Source: Pedobacter sp. V48
Lineage (GTDB): Bacteria; Bacteroidota; Bacteroidia; Sphingobacteriales; Sphingobacteriaceae
Assembly: GCF_000523515.1 (NCBI RefSeq)
Contig: NZ_AWRU01000005.1
Span: forward strand, 335,316 to 394,409
DNA: 59,094 bases
Reading direction: 5' to 3'
The notes beneath the pieces are model-generated. The model searched no databases. It was not told where the DNA came from and saw only the letters and a list, made by a program, of their open reading frames with translations. Below are positions 1-8,365 of this stretch, piece by piece (position 1 is the first letter of the stretch; each line of letters begins with the position of its first letter). Position numbers and translations under genes: made by a program.

Positions 1-118
1 TTTATTTGCAAAGTTTACATTTTTATTTACAATTTAAGCTCTTCAGCCTGAAATATATCAAAGTAATTTCGATGAATCAATCAGATTTGATATAAAGAGG
101 GTCAATATCCACTCACCT

Positions 119-1621
119 TTACAACAGGTCGTTAATCATCTCTTTCACTTTTTCATTTCCAGGGAAGGCAGTAACTTTATTGATGAGGGCACCTTCTTTG
201 TTATATAACAGATATGATGGAATATATTCGAACTCAAAATGGTTCATGATATACTCCCACTGGGCACCCGTCAGATAATAATGTTCACTGCCTATTCCTT
301 TAATTTTTTCTTCCCAAAGCTTTCGGGGTGAGGACCCGTTTGTGAGGTAAACAAATGCAATGTCCTTGCCATGAAACTTAGCCTTTGTGCTCCTGAATTC
401 CGTCATCGCATCCAGGCAGGGTCCACACCATGTGGCCCAAAGGTCGATAAAAACAACTTTGCCCTTGTGTTTAGCGACAATGGTTTCTATGACTTTATCG
501 TCTGAGACAGAGGAGATGTCATTTATAACGACGGGTGATTTGAATTTGTCTAATTCAGCTACTTGTTGGTTTTTTCGAAATAAGATTTTTGCAATTTCTC
601 CATTTTTCCAATAGGCAGCAATGTACTGTTTTTGCTTTTCGCTCAGCGGTCTTACTTCTTCAGTTAGTTGTCTGCCATAGGCATTAGCCGCTAAAATATC
701 GTAATATTGGCCATCCTCGAATCCGACTAAATCGGATAAGATCGTTTTCACTTTGGCTAACCAAGATGGAATATCGTTTTCTCCGATCTCAGGGAGCCCT
801 ATTGTTTCATTTTGAAGGATTTTTTTTTGAGCTTCAATGAATGAATAACAATTCAGATATTGTGGATCATTGAGATTGAAATCTTTCAAAAAACGATAAT
901 ACGACCTATCAATCTTTTGGATAGCAGGTTCATTGATCTGATCCTGAGTAACGTTTCGATAATTAAGCTTCATGTATTTTTCGTAATCAAAGACGAATCC
1001 AACATACGTGAATAAACGAAAATCTTTAGAGAGTATTCCTTTTAATTCTTTTGATATTAATGCATCACTATTTAGAACCTCTAATCTTTCCGTTACACTG
1101 GTTTTAGCATGATTCAGAAAAACATCGGGACTTTTATTATACAAAGGTTCCGTTTTTCTGCCCGATCTGTAATCAATCATTTTATTTATGACCTCCAAGC
1201 TTCGGGTCATATCATTTTGAGTCAGACCAGCAGGTGTAACGTCAATATTTTTGAAATCAAAATCCGAATTGTAAGCAATATCAATGTTGGTAACACCACC
1301 GCTTGTCAATTTAACAAGTAGGGATTTATATGGTTTTAAACTTGTGTATAGGCCCATCATAGAAATATCTGTTTCAACATCAACATCAATAGAGAATTTC
1401 CCTGATCGATCAACAAATGCATTGTATTTAACATACTCTCCCGAAATTGGATGTTGAACACCAATAGTTACAAAAATGCTATCCTTGTTTGTGTCATTCG
1501 GACTTGATATCCTTCCTGTTATTTTTGCTGTACTAGATTTTATAGTAGGTATATCTATCGTATCAACAGACTGCTTACATGATAACAAGAACAAAAGGCT
1601 GAATAAGCAAAGATTTTTCAT
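119..1621 (-). CDS. TlpA-family thiol-disulfide redox lipoprotein
   Basis: The protein has 500 residues and starts with a short hydrophobic signal ending in a lipobox (LLSC, Cys about 15), so it should be a lipoprotein anchored in the periplasm or outer membrane. The C-terminal quarter is a thioredoxin/TlpA fold with the motif WATWCGPC, cysteines at about residues 399 and 402. The roughly 350 residues before it have no motif I can name; such long N-terminal regions (DUF4369-like in relatives) are usual in Bacteroidota TlpA proteins. The family reduces or maintains periplasmic thiols; the partner is unknown. It stands alone, and the neighbour at 1778 is divergent. Confidence 0.85.
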   Translation of the reverse strand: MKNLCLFSLLFLLSCKQSVDTIDIPTIKSSTAKITGRISSPNDTNKDSIFVTIGVQHPISGEYVKYNAFVDRSGKFSIDVDVETDISMMGLYTSLKPYKSLLVKLTSGGVTNIDIAYNSDFDFKNIDVTPAGLTQNDMTRSLEVINKMIDYRSGRKTEPLYNKSPDVFLNHAKTSVTERLEVLNSDALISKELKGILSKDFRLFTYVGFVFDYEKYMKLNYRNVTQDQINEPAIQKIDRSYYRFLKDFNLNDPQYLNCYSFIEAQKKILQNETIGLPEIGENDIPSWLAKVKTILSDLVGFEDGQYYDILAANAYGRQLTEEVRPLSEKQKQYIAAYWKNGEIAKILFRKNQQVAELDKFKSPVVINDISSVSDDKVIETIVAKHKGKVVFIDLWATWCGPCLDAMTEFRSTKAKFHGKDIAFVYLTNGSSPRKLWEEKIKGIGSEHYYLTGAQWEYIMNHFEFEYIPSYLLYNKEGALINKVTAFPGNEKVKEMINDLL

Positions 1622-1777
1622 GAGCGTGCGTTATACCGTTAAGATAGTTTTTAGGATTATGAAAAACAAGCAATTTTTGAGGTTATTTCGTATGTCTAAT
1701 CACAACAACTTCAGAATTCCTTCTAAATTCAATGTTAGTTTTATGCCGATTAAACGATAAATTAACAGCTACAGGAA

Positions 1778-2143
1778 ATGTATTCAAAAATCGGTAATCT
1801 CATCTGGAAGGAAATGAAAACACAGGGGTATACTCAGGTACAGCTGATGGAGAAACTTGATGTACCCGGTCTTCAGCTTAGCCAGGCATTTAAAAGCGAA
1901 AAGATTGATGCATATCTCCTGATGCAGATCTCTAAGGTGCTTAAAAAAAATTTTTTTCAGTACCTGGATGCCGAAGAGCTGGATGCCGTTTTGAATGTGG
2001 AGACGATCAAACAACTGAAAGGCAAGATTGTTGATTTAACTGAACTCAATCAACAGCAGGAAGTAATCCTGCATAACCTGAACATACAAATCAAGCGCTT
2101 TCAAAAATTTCTTCAGCAATTGGAGAAAAAAAAACTAAGTTGA
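1778..2143 (+). CDS. Small XRE-like HTH protein with coiled-coil tail
   Basis: This 121-residue protein has an N-terminal region (about residues 5-60) that reads as a Cro/cI-type helix-turn-helix: a helix, then TQVQLMEKLDV as the turn region, LQLSQAF as the recognition part, and a final helix resembling the usual XRE ending. Residues 75-118 are rich in Leu, Gln, Glu and Lys with heptad spacing and probably form a coiled coil for dimerisation. Short HTH proteins of this form are common in Sphingobacteriaceae, but I know no defined regulon. It lies upstream of the efflux operon on the same strand, separated by regulatory dyads, so it could act there; that is inference. Confidence 0.7.
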   Translation: MYSKIGNLIWKEMKTQGYTQVQLMEKLDVPGLQLSQAFKSEKIDAYLLMQISKVLKKNFFQYLDAEELDAVLNVETIKQLKGKIVDLTELNQQQEVILHNLNIQIKRFQKFLQQLEKKKLS

Positions 2144-2209
2144 GTATTTGACCTGATGGGACCATTTGAGTTCCTATAACTCGTCCGTTTCCTGTTCACT
2201 TTAAGACAC

Positions 2210-2269
2210 ACTGTCCACAATGAGACAGTTGAATTTTAGAGTTTAATTGTAACTGTCTTATTTACAGTT
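2210..2269. promoter_or_regulatory. Cluster of ACTGTC half-sites (putative activator sites)
   Basis: Two inverted repeats lie upstream of the efflux operon: ACTGTC-N8-GACAGT at 2210-2229 and AACTGT-N7-ACAGTT at 2251-2269, with centres about 41 bp apart. They sit just upstream of a -24/-12-like element, as enhancer sites of an NtrC-type activator would; the activator gene is encoded at 8366. The dyads are seen directly; their role is inferred. Confidence 0.55.
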
Positions 2270-2278
2270 TGTTGTCTC

Positions 2279-2293
2279 TGGCATTTCTATTGG
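2279..2293 (+). promoter_or_regulatory. Candidate sigma-54 (-24/-12) promoter
   Basis: TGGCAT-N5-TTGG matches the sigma-54 consensus TGGCAC-N5-TTGC with the invariant GG intact and correct spacing to the TTG element, but G replaces the C of the -12 GC pair. Transcription would start near 2304, just upstream of ATG 2320. This also argues against a TTG start at 2269. Confidence 0.4.
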
Positions 2294-2319
2294 AATATAG
2301 GCTTCAAATTAGTATATAT

Positions 2320-3564
2320 ATGGACCGTGAAATTTCATCCAAAGAACAGGCCAGGCGAAGAACCAGGATATACATTGTCGGCGGTATTGTTACCCTGGCA
2401 ATCGCTTTTGGATTTATTCAATTTAGCAGTATCGTCGAACCTGCAGTAAAAGGCAGTACCCTCAGTACTTCAATTGCAGAAACAGGCAGGATGGAGGCGA
2501 CCGTACCTGCATCAGGAATCATTACTCCTGAATATGAATTCACCATCAGTTCACCGGTAGATGCAAGGATTGAACAAGTATTGTTTAATGCGGGTGAAAA
2601 GGTACTTACTGGTCAGTCTATTTTACGCCTGAACAAGGAATCTGCTATGCTCGCATTTGAGAAACTGAATGAGGAGCAGCATGTCAATCAGAACAAAATA
2701 AACCAATTGTCTCTAGGACTGCAGAAAACCTTGGATGAGTTAAAGACTCAGTATTCCATTAAACAAATGAAGATCAGTAGTCTGGAAACGGCATTGGAGC
2801 ACGAGCAATCGCTCTTGGCAATTGGCGGGAGTACTGATGAAAATGTTAAACAGGCCCGCTTAACATTAAATGTGGCACAACTCGAACTGAAGCAAATCAA
2901 AAACCAGATGGATAACCAGAGGGCAACGATGCAGGCCGATCTGAAGAGCCTGGGGTATGAAATCAACATCCGCGAAAAGGACATTAAGGGAATCAGCGAT
3001 AAGCTCAAAAATGCGTCCATTTTTTCTCCACGAAGCGGAGTGATCACCTGGGTTAACAGTAAGATCGGTGCGGAAATCAATGAAGGTGAAGAGTTGGTGC
3101 GCATTGCGGATCTGAGTAGTTTTAAGGTCGAGGCCAGCATCTCTGATACCTATGCTGATGAGGTTAAAGCAGGCAGAGCGGCCGTGGTCAGGATCAATAA
3201 AACGGACCTGACTGGAAACATCAGCAACGTACAGCCGGCCGTGGAGGATGGGACGGTAAAATTTTCCATTAACTTAAGCAACAAAAGCTCAAAGCTGCTC
3301 CGTTCTAACCTGAAGGTTGATGTTTTTGTCGTTACCGCTTACAAGGAGCACACCATAAGGGTTAAGAATGGCGCTGCATTTAATGGATCAGAACAACAAA
3401 AAGTATTTGTGATTGAAGGCGACAATGCGGTGTCCCGCCAGGTGAAAGTTGGTGAAAGCAATAGCGATTATGTGGAGATCCTCTCGGGTCTTAAAGCAGG
3501 GGAAAAAGTCATCACCTCGGAGATGCAGGACTTTACCCATCTCAGCAAAGTTAAGATCAGATAA
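2320..3564 (+). CDS. Efflux membrane-fusion (HlyD/MacA-like) adaptor
   Basis: This 414-residue periplasmic adaptor has a single N-terminal membrane anchor (about residues 16-35), a split lipoyl/biotinyl-like domain, a long alpha-helical hairpin with coiled-coil character (about 120-235), and a beta-barrel region followed by a membrane-proximal domain. It would join the MacB-like ABC transporter in the inner membrane to the TolC partner encoded next. I chose ATG 2320 because a TTG at 2269 would lie upstream of the candidate promoter and add an atypical leader. It is the first gene of a seven-gene operon; the next start is 9 bp downstream. Confidence 0.9.
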   Translation: MDREISSKEQARRRTRIYIVGGIVTLAIAFGFIQFSSIVEPAVKGSTLSTSIAETGRMEATVPASGIITPEYEFTISSPVDARIEQVLFNAGEKVLTGQSILRLNKESAMLAFEKLNEEQHVNQNKINQLSLGLQKTLDELKTQYSIKQMKISSLETALEHEQSLLAIGGSTDENVKQARLTLNVAQLELKQIKNQMDNQRATMQADLKSLGYEINIREKDIKGISDKLKNASIFSPRSGVITWVNSKIGAEINEGEELVRIADLSSFKVEASISDTYADEVKAGRAAVVRINKTDLTGNISNVQPAVEDGTVKFSINLSNKSSKLLRSNLKVDVFVVTAYKEHTIRVKNGAAFNGSEQQKVFVIEGDNAVSRQVKVGESNSDYVEILSGLKAGEKVITSEMQDFTHLSKVKIR

Positions 3565-3573
3565 CCAAAATAA

Positions 3574-5040
3574 ATGACACCCAAAATGATGTTCAAGACC
3601 ATCTTATTATATTCAGGAATTCTCATGCCCTTGCTCGGGAAAGGTCAGGTCAATAGTGATACCGTAAAACTAAATTTGAACGATGTTATCGGAATCGCTA
3701 AAATGCACTCCACAGCAGCCGTGCAGGCAGCGACTATTCGTGAAAATCAGTACTGGCAGTACAGGACATTTAAATCAAATTATAATCCCCAACTCACACT
3801 CGATGGGACTTTGCCACAGTTCAGCAAGACCAATATTCCGGTAATCCAACCAGATGGAACAGTAGAATTTAAGCCCGTGATTAACGATAATTCGCAAGTC
3901 AACCTTGGCCTGACACAAAATATCGGTTTAACCGGTGGACAAGTGTTCCTGGGATCCAATGTATTGAGGTTTTCAGATTTCGACCGCAAACAAACCCGTT
4001 ACAATGGGAATCCATTGATCATCGGTCTGAATCAGCCTTTGTTTGCATTCAATTCCCTGTCATGGGATCAGAAGATCGAACCCCTGCGTTATGAAGAATC
4101 ACAGAAAAAGTACAAGGAAGACATGGAAGTGGTGGGTCGGGATGCCTCAGAGCTGTTCTTCGGCTTGCTGATTGCCCAGATTAACAAGGATATCGCCCTC
4201 AAAAACCTGTTGAACAATGAGACCATTTATAAAATCGGTGAAGGCAAAGCGGCTCTGGGCCGGTTGTCCAAGGACGAACTTTTACGATTGAAACTAGGGG
4301 TGTTGAATGCAAGGAAAGCTGTGGCGCAGGCCAATGTAGATGCGGAAACGGCTGACCTTCAATTGAAATCCTTCATTGGTTTTTCTGCTGGTAACCAGAT
4401 TCAGCTTATCCTTCCAGAGGATTTATTGACTTTTGAGGTGGATGCCACAACTGCCGTCCAACAGGCAAAAGATAATCGTCAGAAATCCATAGAATTTAAA
4501 CGGGCGTTGCTTGAAGCGGATAAGGAGGTTGCCAAAGCCCGGGGCGAAAATGGCCTGAAAGTAAACCTATTTGGAACATTTGGATTAACCAATGTAGCGG
4601 ACCGGCTTCCTGGGATCTATAGCAATGCTAAAGACCAGCAGGAGATACGATTAGGTTTTCAGATTCCTATCTTGGATTGGGGCCGTTCCGCCTCGAGGAT
4701 TAAAACGGCGCAGTCTAACCGCAAGCTGGTAGCCGCGACCGTTAAGCAGGCGCAAATAAACTTTGAGCAAGAGATCTATACCACTTTGAGACAGTTTTCG
4801 ATGATCAAAGAACAAATGCAAACTAACTCAGAAGCAGATCTCACTGCAAACCAGCGCTATGAAATCGCAAAAAAAAGATACTTACTGAACGACCTGGGCA
4901 TCACGGATCTGAATATCGCTTTGCAGGAAAAAGACCAGGCACGCCGTGATTACATTTTTTCTCTGAAAAGCTTTTGGAATGCCTACTTCAACCTCCGACT
5001 GCTGACCCTCTATGATTTTACCACCAATAAAAAAATATAA
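3574..5040 (+). CDS. TolC-family outer-membrane efflux protein
   Basis: The product has 488 residues with an N-terminal signal peptide (hydrophobic stretch before about residue 25, ending near GKGQ). It shows the repeated long amphipathic helices of the outer-membrane efflux protein family, with the typical late segment DWGRSASRIKTAQSN (a G-R-x-x-S-R pattern before long helices). It forms the outer-membrane exit duct for the ABC pump encoded around it. The start could instead be the ATG pair at 3586/3589. After the stop there is an unusual 216-bp gap before the ATPase gene, which holds a small ORF (5083). Confidence 0.9.
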   Translation: MTPKMMFKTILLYSGILMPLLGKGQVNSDTVKLNLNDVIGIAKMHSTAAVQAATIRENQYWQYRTFKSNYNPQLTLDGTLPQFSKTNIPVIQPDGTVEFKPVINDNSQVNLGLTQNIGLTGGQVFLGSNVLRFSDFDRKQTRYNGNPLIIGLNQPLFAFNSLSWDQKIEPLRYEESQKKYKEDMEVVGRDASELFFGLLIAQINKDIALKNLLNNETIYKIGEGKAALGRLSKDELLRLKLGVLNARKAVAQANVDAETADLQLKSFIGFSAGNQIQLILPEDLLTFEVDATTAVQQAKDNRQKSIEFKRALLEADKEVAKARGENGLKVNLFGTFGLTNVADRLPGIYSNAKDQQEIRLGFQIPILDWGRSASRIKTAQSNRKLVAATVKQAQINFEQEIYTTLRQFSMIKEQMQTNSEADLTANQRYEIAKKRYLLNDLGITDLNIALQEKDQARRDYIFSLKSFWNAYFNLRLLTLYDFTTNKKI

Positions 5041-5082
5041 GCTTTCTAATCCATAACTGACAACATAAAATCACAAAATCAT

Positions 5083-5235
5083 ATGAAGCACTTAATTCTT
5101 TTAATGCTGCAGCTGCTCGCTGCAGTCAAAGCAACACTTATTTTGAAGGGGGAGAATGGAAAATTAGTGGTAACTTTTAGACCGCCAGGAGCGGAGCTTC
5201 AATCTCTCATCACGAAATGTAAAATCCTAGAATAA
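5083..5235 (+). CDS. 50-residue secreted-type peptide inside efflux operon
   Basis: An ATG-started 50-codon frame lies between the TolC and ATPase genes, 42 bp after one stop and 21 bp before the next start. The first 17 residues (MKHLILLMLQLLAAVKA) form a classic short signal or membrane segment. The rest is basic and polar, with KGENGKLVV and FRPPG, and one Cys near the end. I do not recognise the family. Inside the reading frame is a perfect 7-bp inverted repeat CTGCAGC-N5-GCTGCAG. Its position suggests it could be an export substrate, an assembly factor or a leader peptide. It could also be a chance ORF. Confidence 0.45.
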   Translation: MKHLILLMLQLLAAVKATLILKGENGKLVVTFRPPGAELQSLITKCKILE

Positions 5236-5256
5236 CAACTATTAACTCAAATCGAA

Positions 5257-5925
5257 ATGATACAATTATCAAACATAGAAAAAGTTTACCGTACCAAAAC
5301 CATTGAAACCACTGCCCTTAACCACATCAACCTTAACATTAATAAAGGGGAATTTGTGGCCATTATGGGCCCTTCTGGCTGTGGTAAAAGTACTTTACTT
5401 AACATTATGGGGTTATTGGATACGCCAACTGCCGGATCCATTGAAATTGCCAATCAGCCGGTGACTTCACTTAGCCGCAAACGCCTGGCAACATTCAGAA
5501 ACCTTAAGCTGGGCTTTATTTTTCAGAGTTATCACCTGATCAACGACCTTTCGGTTATAGACAACGTGGAGTTACCGCTATTGTACCGCAAGGGCATTTC
5601 AGGTGCTGAAAGACGCAAAAGAGCCTTAGTCGCATTGGAGAAAGTGGGATTGAGTGCCCGCACCAAGCACTATCCCAATCAGCTTTCAGGTGGACAGCGT
5701 CAACGCGTGGCCATTGCCCGTGCTATTATTGGGAATCCTGAGATCCTGCTTGCAGATGAGCCTACCGGAAACCTGGACAGTGCTATGGGTGAGGAGGTGA
5801 TGAATTTAATGTTGCACCTGAATAAAATTGACGGGACAACGATCGTTATGGTCACCCACGATGAGCACATGGCGAAAAAAACCCAGCGGATCATTCACTT
5901 TTTTGATGGCCAGCAAGTCAGTTAA
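5257..5925 (+). CDS. MacB/LolD-type ABC transporter ATPase
   Basis: This 222-residue nucleotide-binding subunit is complete. It has Walker A GPSGCGKST (about 38-46), the Q-loop Gln 90, signature LSGGQ (143-147), Walker B ILLADE (163-168) followed by the D-loop Asp, and the switch His 201. Length and the PTGNLD sequence are typical of the MacB/LolD/FtsE group, whose partners are FtsX-type permeases that transmit force to the periplasm rather than carry solute across the membrane. Two such permeases follow. The gap to the next start (5945) is 19 bp. Confidence 0.95.
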   Translation: MIQLSNIEKVYRTKTIETTALNHINLNINKGEFVAIMGPSGCGKSTLLNIMGLLDTPTAGSIEIANQPVTSLSRKRLATFRNLKLGFIFQSYHLINDLSVIDNVELPLLYRKGISGAERRKRALVALEKVGLSARTKHYPNQLSGGQRQRVAIARAIIGNPEILLADEPTGNLDSAMGEEVMNLMLHLNKIDGTTIVMVTHDEHMAKKTQRIIHFFDGQQVS

Positions 5926-5944
5926 CCTGTATAACCTAGAAATC

Positions 5945-7195
5945 ATGTTGAAAAATTATATAAAACTCACTTTTAAAGTCATGCTTCGCAAGAAGTATTA
6001 TACCGCACTTACCCTGGTGGGCATTAGCCTGACCCTTATGGTCATCACGGTATTTGCCTCCTTTCTGGATCAGATCGTGAGTGCGAATCCACCAGAAATT
6101 CATAGGGAAAGAACATTGATCCTGGATAAAGTATCGGTTTATAAAGGTGATAAAAAGACAGATGCCGCACCTAGCATCAGCTTCCTTCAAAAAAATATAC
6201 GGAATCTGCAAAGCACCGAGACCATTTCCTATTTTACAACCAGAGAGTTTATTTCCTTCCTCAATGGAAAAACAGCGGGTCATATCCTTAAGTTTACCGA
6301 TGAAAATTTCTGGAAGATCACAGATTTTGAATTTTTGGAAGGAAAACCTTTTAACATTATTGACGTCAGAAAAGGTGCCCGCGTTGCCGTAATCAGTGAA
6401 AAAACAAAAGCATACTTTTTTAAAGATGGTGCTGCCCTGGGGAAAACCCTTCCGATGCATGGAATAGCTTATCAAGTGATCGGCGTGGTAAAGCCTGCAA
6501 CGCCCTTCAGCAGGATTTATTCCGATGTTTATGTTCCTTATACCACCGATGTGAATACCCAGCGGACGGAAAAAGCGCTGGAAGGTACCTATAATGCGTT
6601 GCTATTGGCGAAAACGGACGACCTGAAAAAGGTGCGTGCCGAGCTAAGGGGAATTTTAAAAAAGGCGAATCTGGTTTCGGGTGCAGATTCGGTAAAAGTG
6701 CATGCATTCACTGCTTTGGAGCAATTTGCGAAAAGCAGCTCCTTTAACGATGATGAACCTGAATATGGGAAAACCGCGATTGTCATCAGTATTGTGCTGG
6801 TTCTTTTCATGCTGATCCCGGCCATCAGTCTGGTGAATATTAATGTCACCCGGATTGGTGAACGGGCTGAAGAAATCGGTATTCGTAAGTCGTTTGGAGC
6901 AACTTCCGGTACCTTGGTGGGGCAGCTGGTAACAGAAAACATCATCATTACCCTAATTGGTGGATTGATCGGTCTTGGTTTGTCCGTTTACGCCTCACAG
7001 TTGTTGGTGCAGTTTATCAATACCTTTGATCCGCTATTCAAAATGCCGACCGATAGTTTTATCATCAGCTGGCGGGTGTTTGGTTTCTGTCTTTTTAGTT
7101 GTCTGTTACTTGGATTGGTCTCCGGGATTTATCCCGCCTGGAAGATGTCCCGTATGGATGTTGTTTATGCATTGAAAGGAGGAAACAGCTTATGA
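5945..7195 (+). CDS. MacB-like FtsX-type ABC permease (first)
   Basis: This 416-residue permease has one N-terminal transmembrane helix (about 15-38), a large periplasmic MacB-type core domain of about 230 residues, and three C-terminal helices with the FtsX signature around the first (EIGIRKSFGAT near residue 305). ATG 5945 is chosen over an upstream in-frame start at 5828 that would overlap the ATPase gene heavily. It overlaps the next gene by ATGA, suggesting translational coupling and a heterodimeric pump. The substrate is unknown; MacB relatives move peptides, lipoproteins, toxins or siderophores. Confidence 0.9.
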   Translation: MLKNYIKLTFKVMLRKKYYTALTLVGISLTLMVITVFASFLDQIVSANPPEIHRERTLILDKVSVYKGDKKTDAAPSISFLQKNIRNLQSTETISYFTTREFISFLNGKTAGHILKFTDENFWKITDFEFLEGKPFNIIDVRKGARVAVISEKTKAYFFKDGAALGKTLPMHGIAYQVIGVVKPATPFSRIYSDVYVPYTTDVNTQRTEKALEGTYNALLLAKTDDLKKVRAELRGILKKANLVSGADSVKVHAFTALEQFAKSSSFNDDEPEYGKTAIVISIVLVLFMLIPAISLVNINVTRIGERAEEIGIRKSFGATSGTLVGQLVTENIIITLIGGLIGLGLSVYASQLLVQFINTFDPLFKMPTDSFIISWRVFGFCLFSCLLLGLVSGIYPAWKMSRMDVVYALKGGNSL

Positions 7196-8346
7196 TTTTG
7201 CATTTGTTTAAAATGATCATGAACAGGAAAAAAGCAAATTTCTTCCTGTTACTGCAGCTGTTTGTCACCTTTACCGCCCTTTTTCTTTGTTTGGGTTTGA
7301 ATCTGAAGAAATTAGGTAACTATTTCAGACCATTGGGCTATCGTTATGAAGATGCCTGGCTGGTGGTACTGGATTTCCAACACCTGCAGGACGAAAAGAA
7401 ACTGGAATTTAGCAGGCTAATCCAACAGAAGCTCCGGGCGGTTAAAGAAATCGAGCTGGTAAGTGCCACCGAGGTAATTCCTTTTCAACAATGGGGTAAT
7501 GAAGAAAAGATCACCTATAACAAACAAACCAGCAAGGCTCTGGGATTTGAGGTAGATGAGAATTACTCAAAGGTACTCGGCATTAAACTAGTCGAAGGTC
7601 GATGGTTTACGGAAAAAGACTATGTGTTAAATGCCATTCCGGTAGTTCTCACCAAAGATTTAGCGGAACGTGATTTCAAGCAGGGAAGCCCGATCGGAAA
7701 AACGATCCTGATTGGCGACAAGCCGGCCCTGATCATCGGGGTATCTGAAGCGGTCAGAGAGAACACCGGAGCTGATCTGAACCCGGGATTTTTTATCCCA
7801 TTGAAAACCGCGGCAACAAGTTATTTGCTTAAATCAAAAAATACCGATAATTTCCAGTTGCTAGAGGATCAGATCAGGAAAACCATCAACTCGGTTGGCG
7901 CTTCGGAAATTCTGATCAGGCAGAATATTTCTTTAACGCTGGTCAAAAAATATGCTCAGAAAACAGATTACATTCAGTTGAGTATTACCTTGCTGGTATT
8001 TGCATTTTTGCTGATCAATGTTTTCCTGGGAATCTCCGGTGTGTTTAGCTATAACCTGTCAAAACGTAAAGCAGAAGTTGGCCTGCGGGTGACCATGGGG
8101 GCAAGCCCGGCTGATATATTGAAGCAATTTCTCCTGGAATCCATTGTGCTGACTACCTTGGGTATTTTACCGGGCTTGCTAATTGCGATTCAGATGTTAA
8201 TTATGCAATATTTAGATGCCTATTATGGAACTTTAAGTATTTTGGGGGCTGCGTTGTTTTTGTATTTGCTGATGCTGAGTTGTGCTTTCTACCCAAGTTT
8301 GAAAGCAGCCAGGCTGAATCCTTCGGATGCCTTACATGAAGAATAA
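7192..8346 (+). CDS. MacB-like FtsX-type ABC permease (second)
   Basis: This 384-residue partner permease has the same layout: an N-terminal helix (about 15-35), a periplasmic domain, then three C-terminal helices with the FtsX-like segment KAEVGLRVTMGAS. It starts at ATG 7192 inside the stop codon of the preceding permease (ATGA overlap). Sequence similarity between the two permeases is limited to the termini, so they are diverged halves rather than a recent duplication. Together with the ATPase, adaptor and TolC they make a complete tripartite exporter. Confidence 0.9.
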   Translation: MILHLFKMIMNRKKANFFLLLQLFVTFTALFLCLGLNLKKLGNYFRPLGYRYEDAWLVVLDFQHLQDEKKLEFSRLIQQKLRAVKEIELVSATEVIPFQQWGNEEKITYNKQTSKALGFEVDENYSKVLGIKLVEGRWFTEKDYVLNAIPVVLTKDLAERDFKQGSPIGKTILIGDKPALIIGVSEAVRENTGADLNPGFFIPLKTAATSYLLKSKNTDNFQLLEDQIRKTINSVGASEILIRQNISLTLVKKYAQKTDYIQLSITLLVFAFLLINVFLGISGVFSYNLSKRKAEVGLRVTMGASPADILKQFLLESIVLTTLGILPGLLIAIQMLIMQYLDAYYGTLSILGAALFLYLLMLSCAFYPSLKAARLNPSDALHEE

Positions 8347-8365
8347 ACTAATTTAATTTGTTCCT

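Noticed and set aside
2269..2319. TTG-started extension of the adaptor protein
   Set aside because: It would start upstream of the candidate promoter, and the extra residues do not resemble the family.
5828..5944. Upstream extension of the first permease
   Set aside because: It overlaps the ATPase gene by about 100 bp in another frame; ATG 5945 starts directly at the conserved N terminus.
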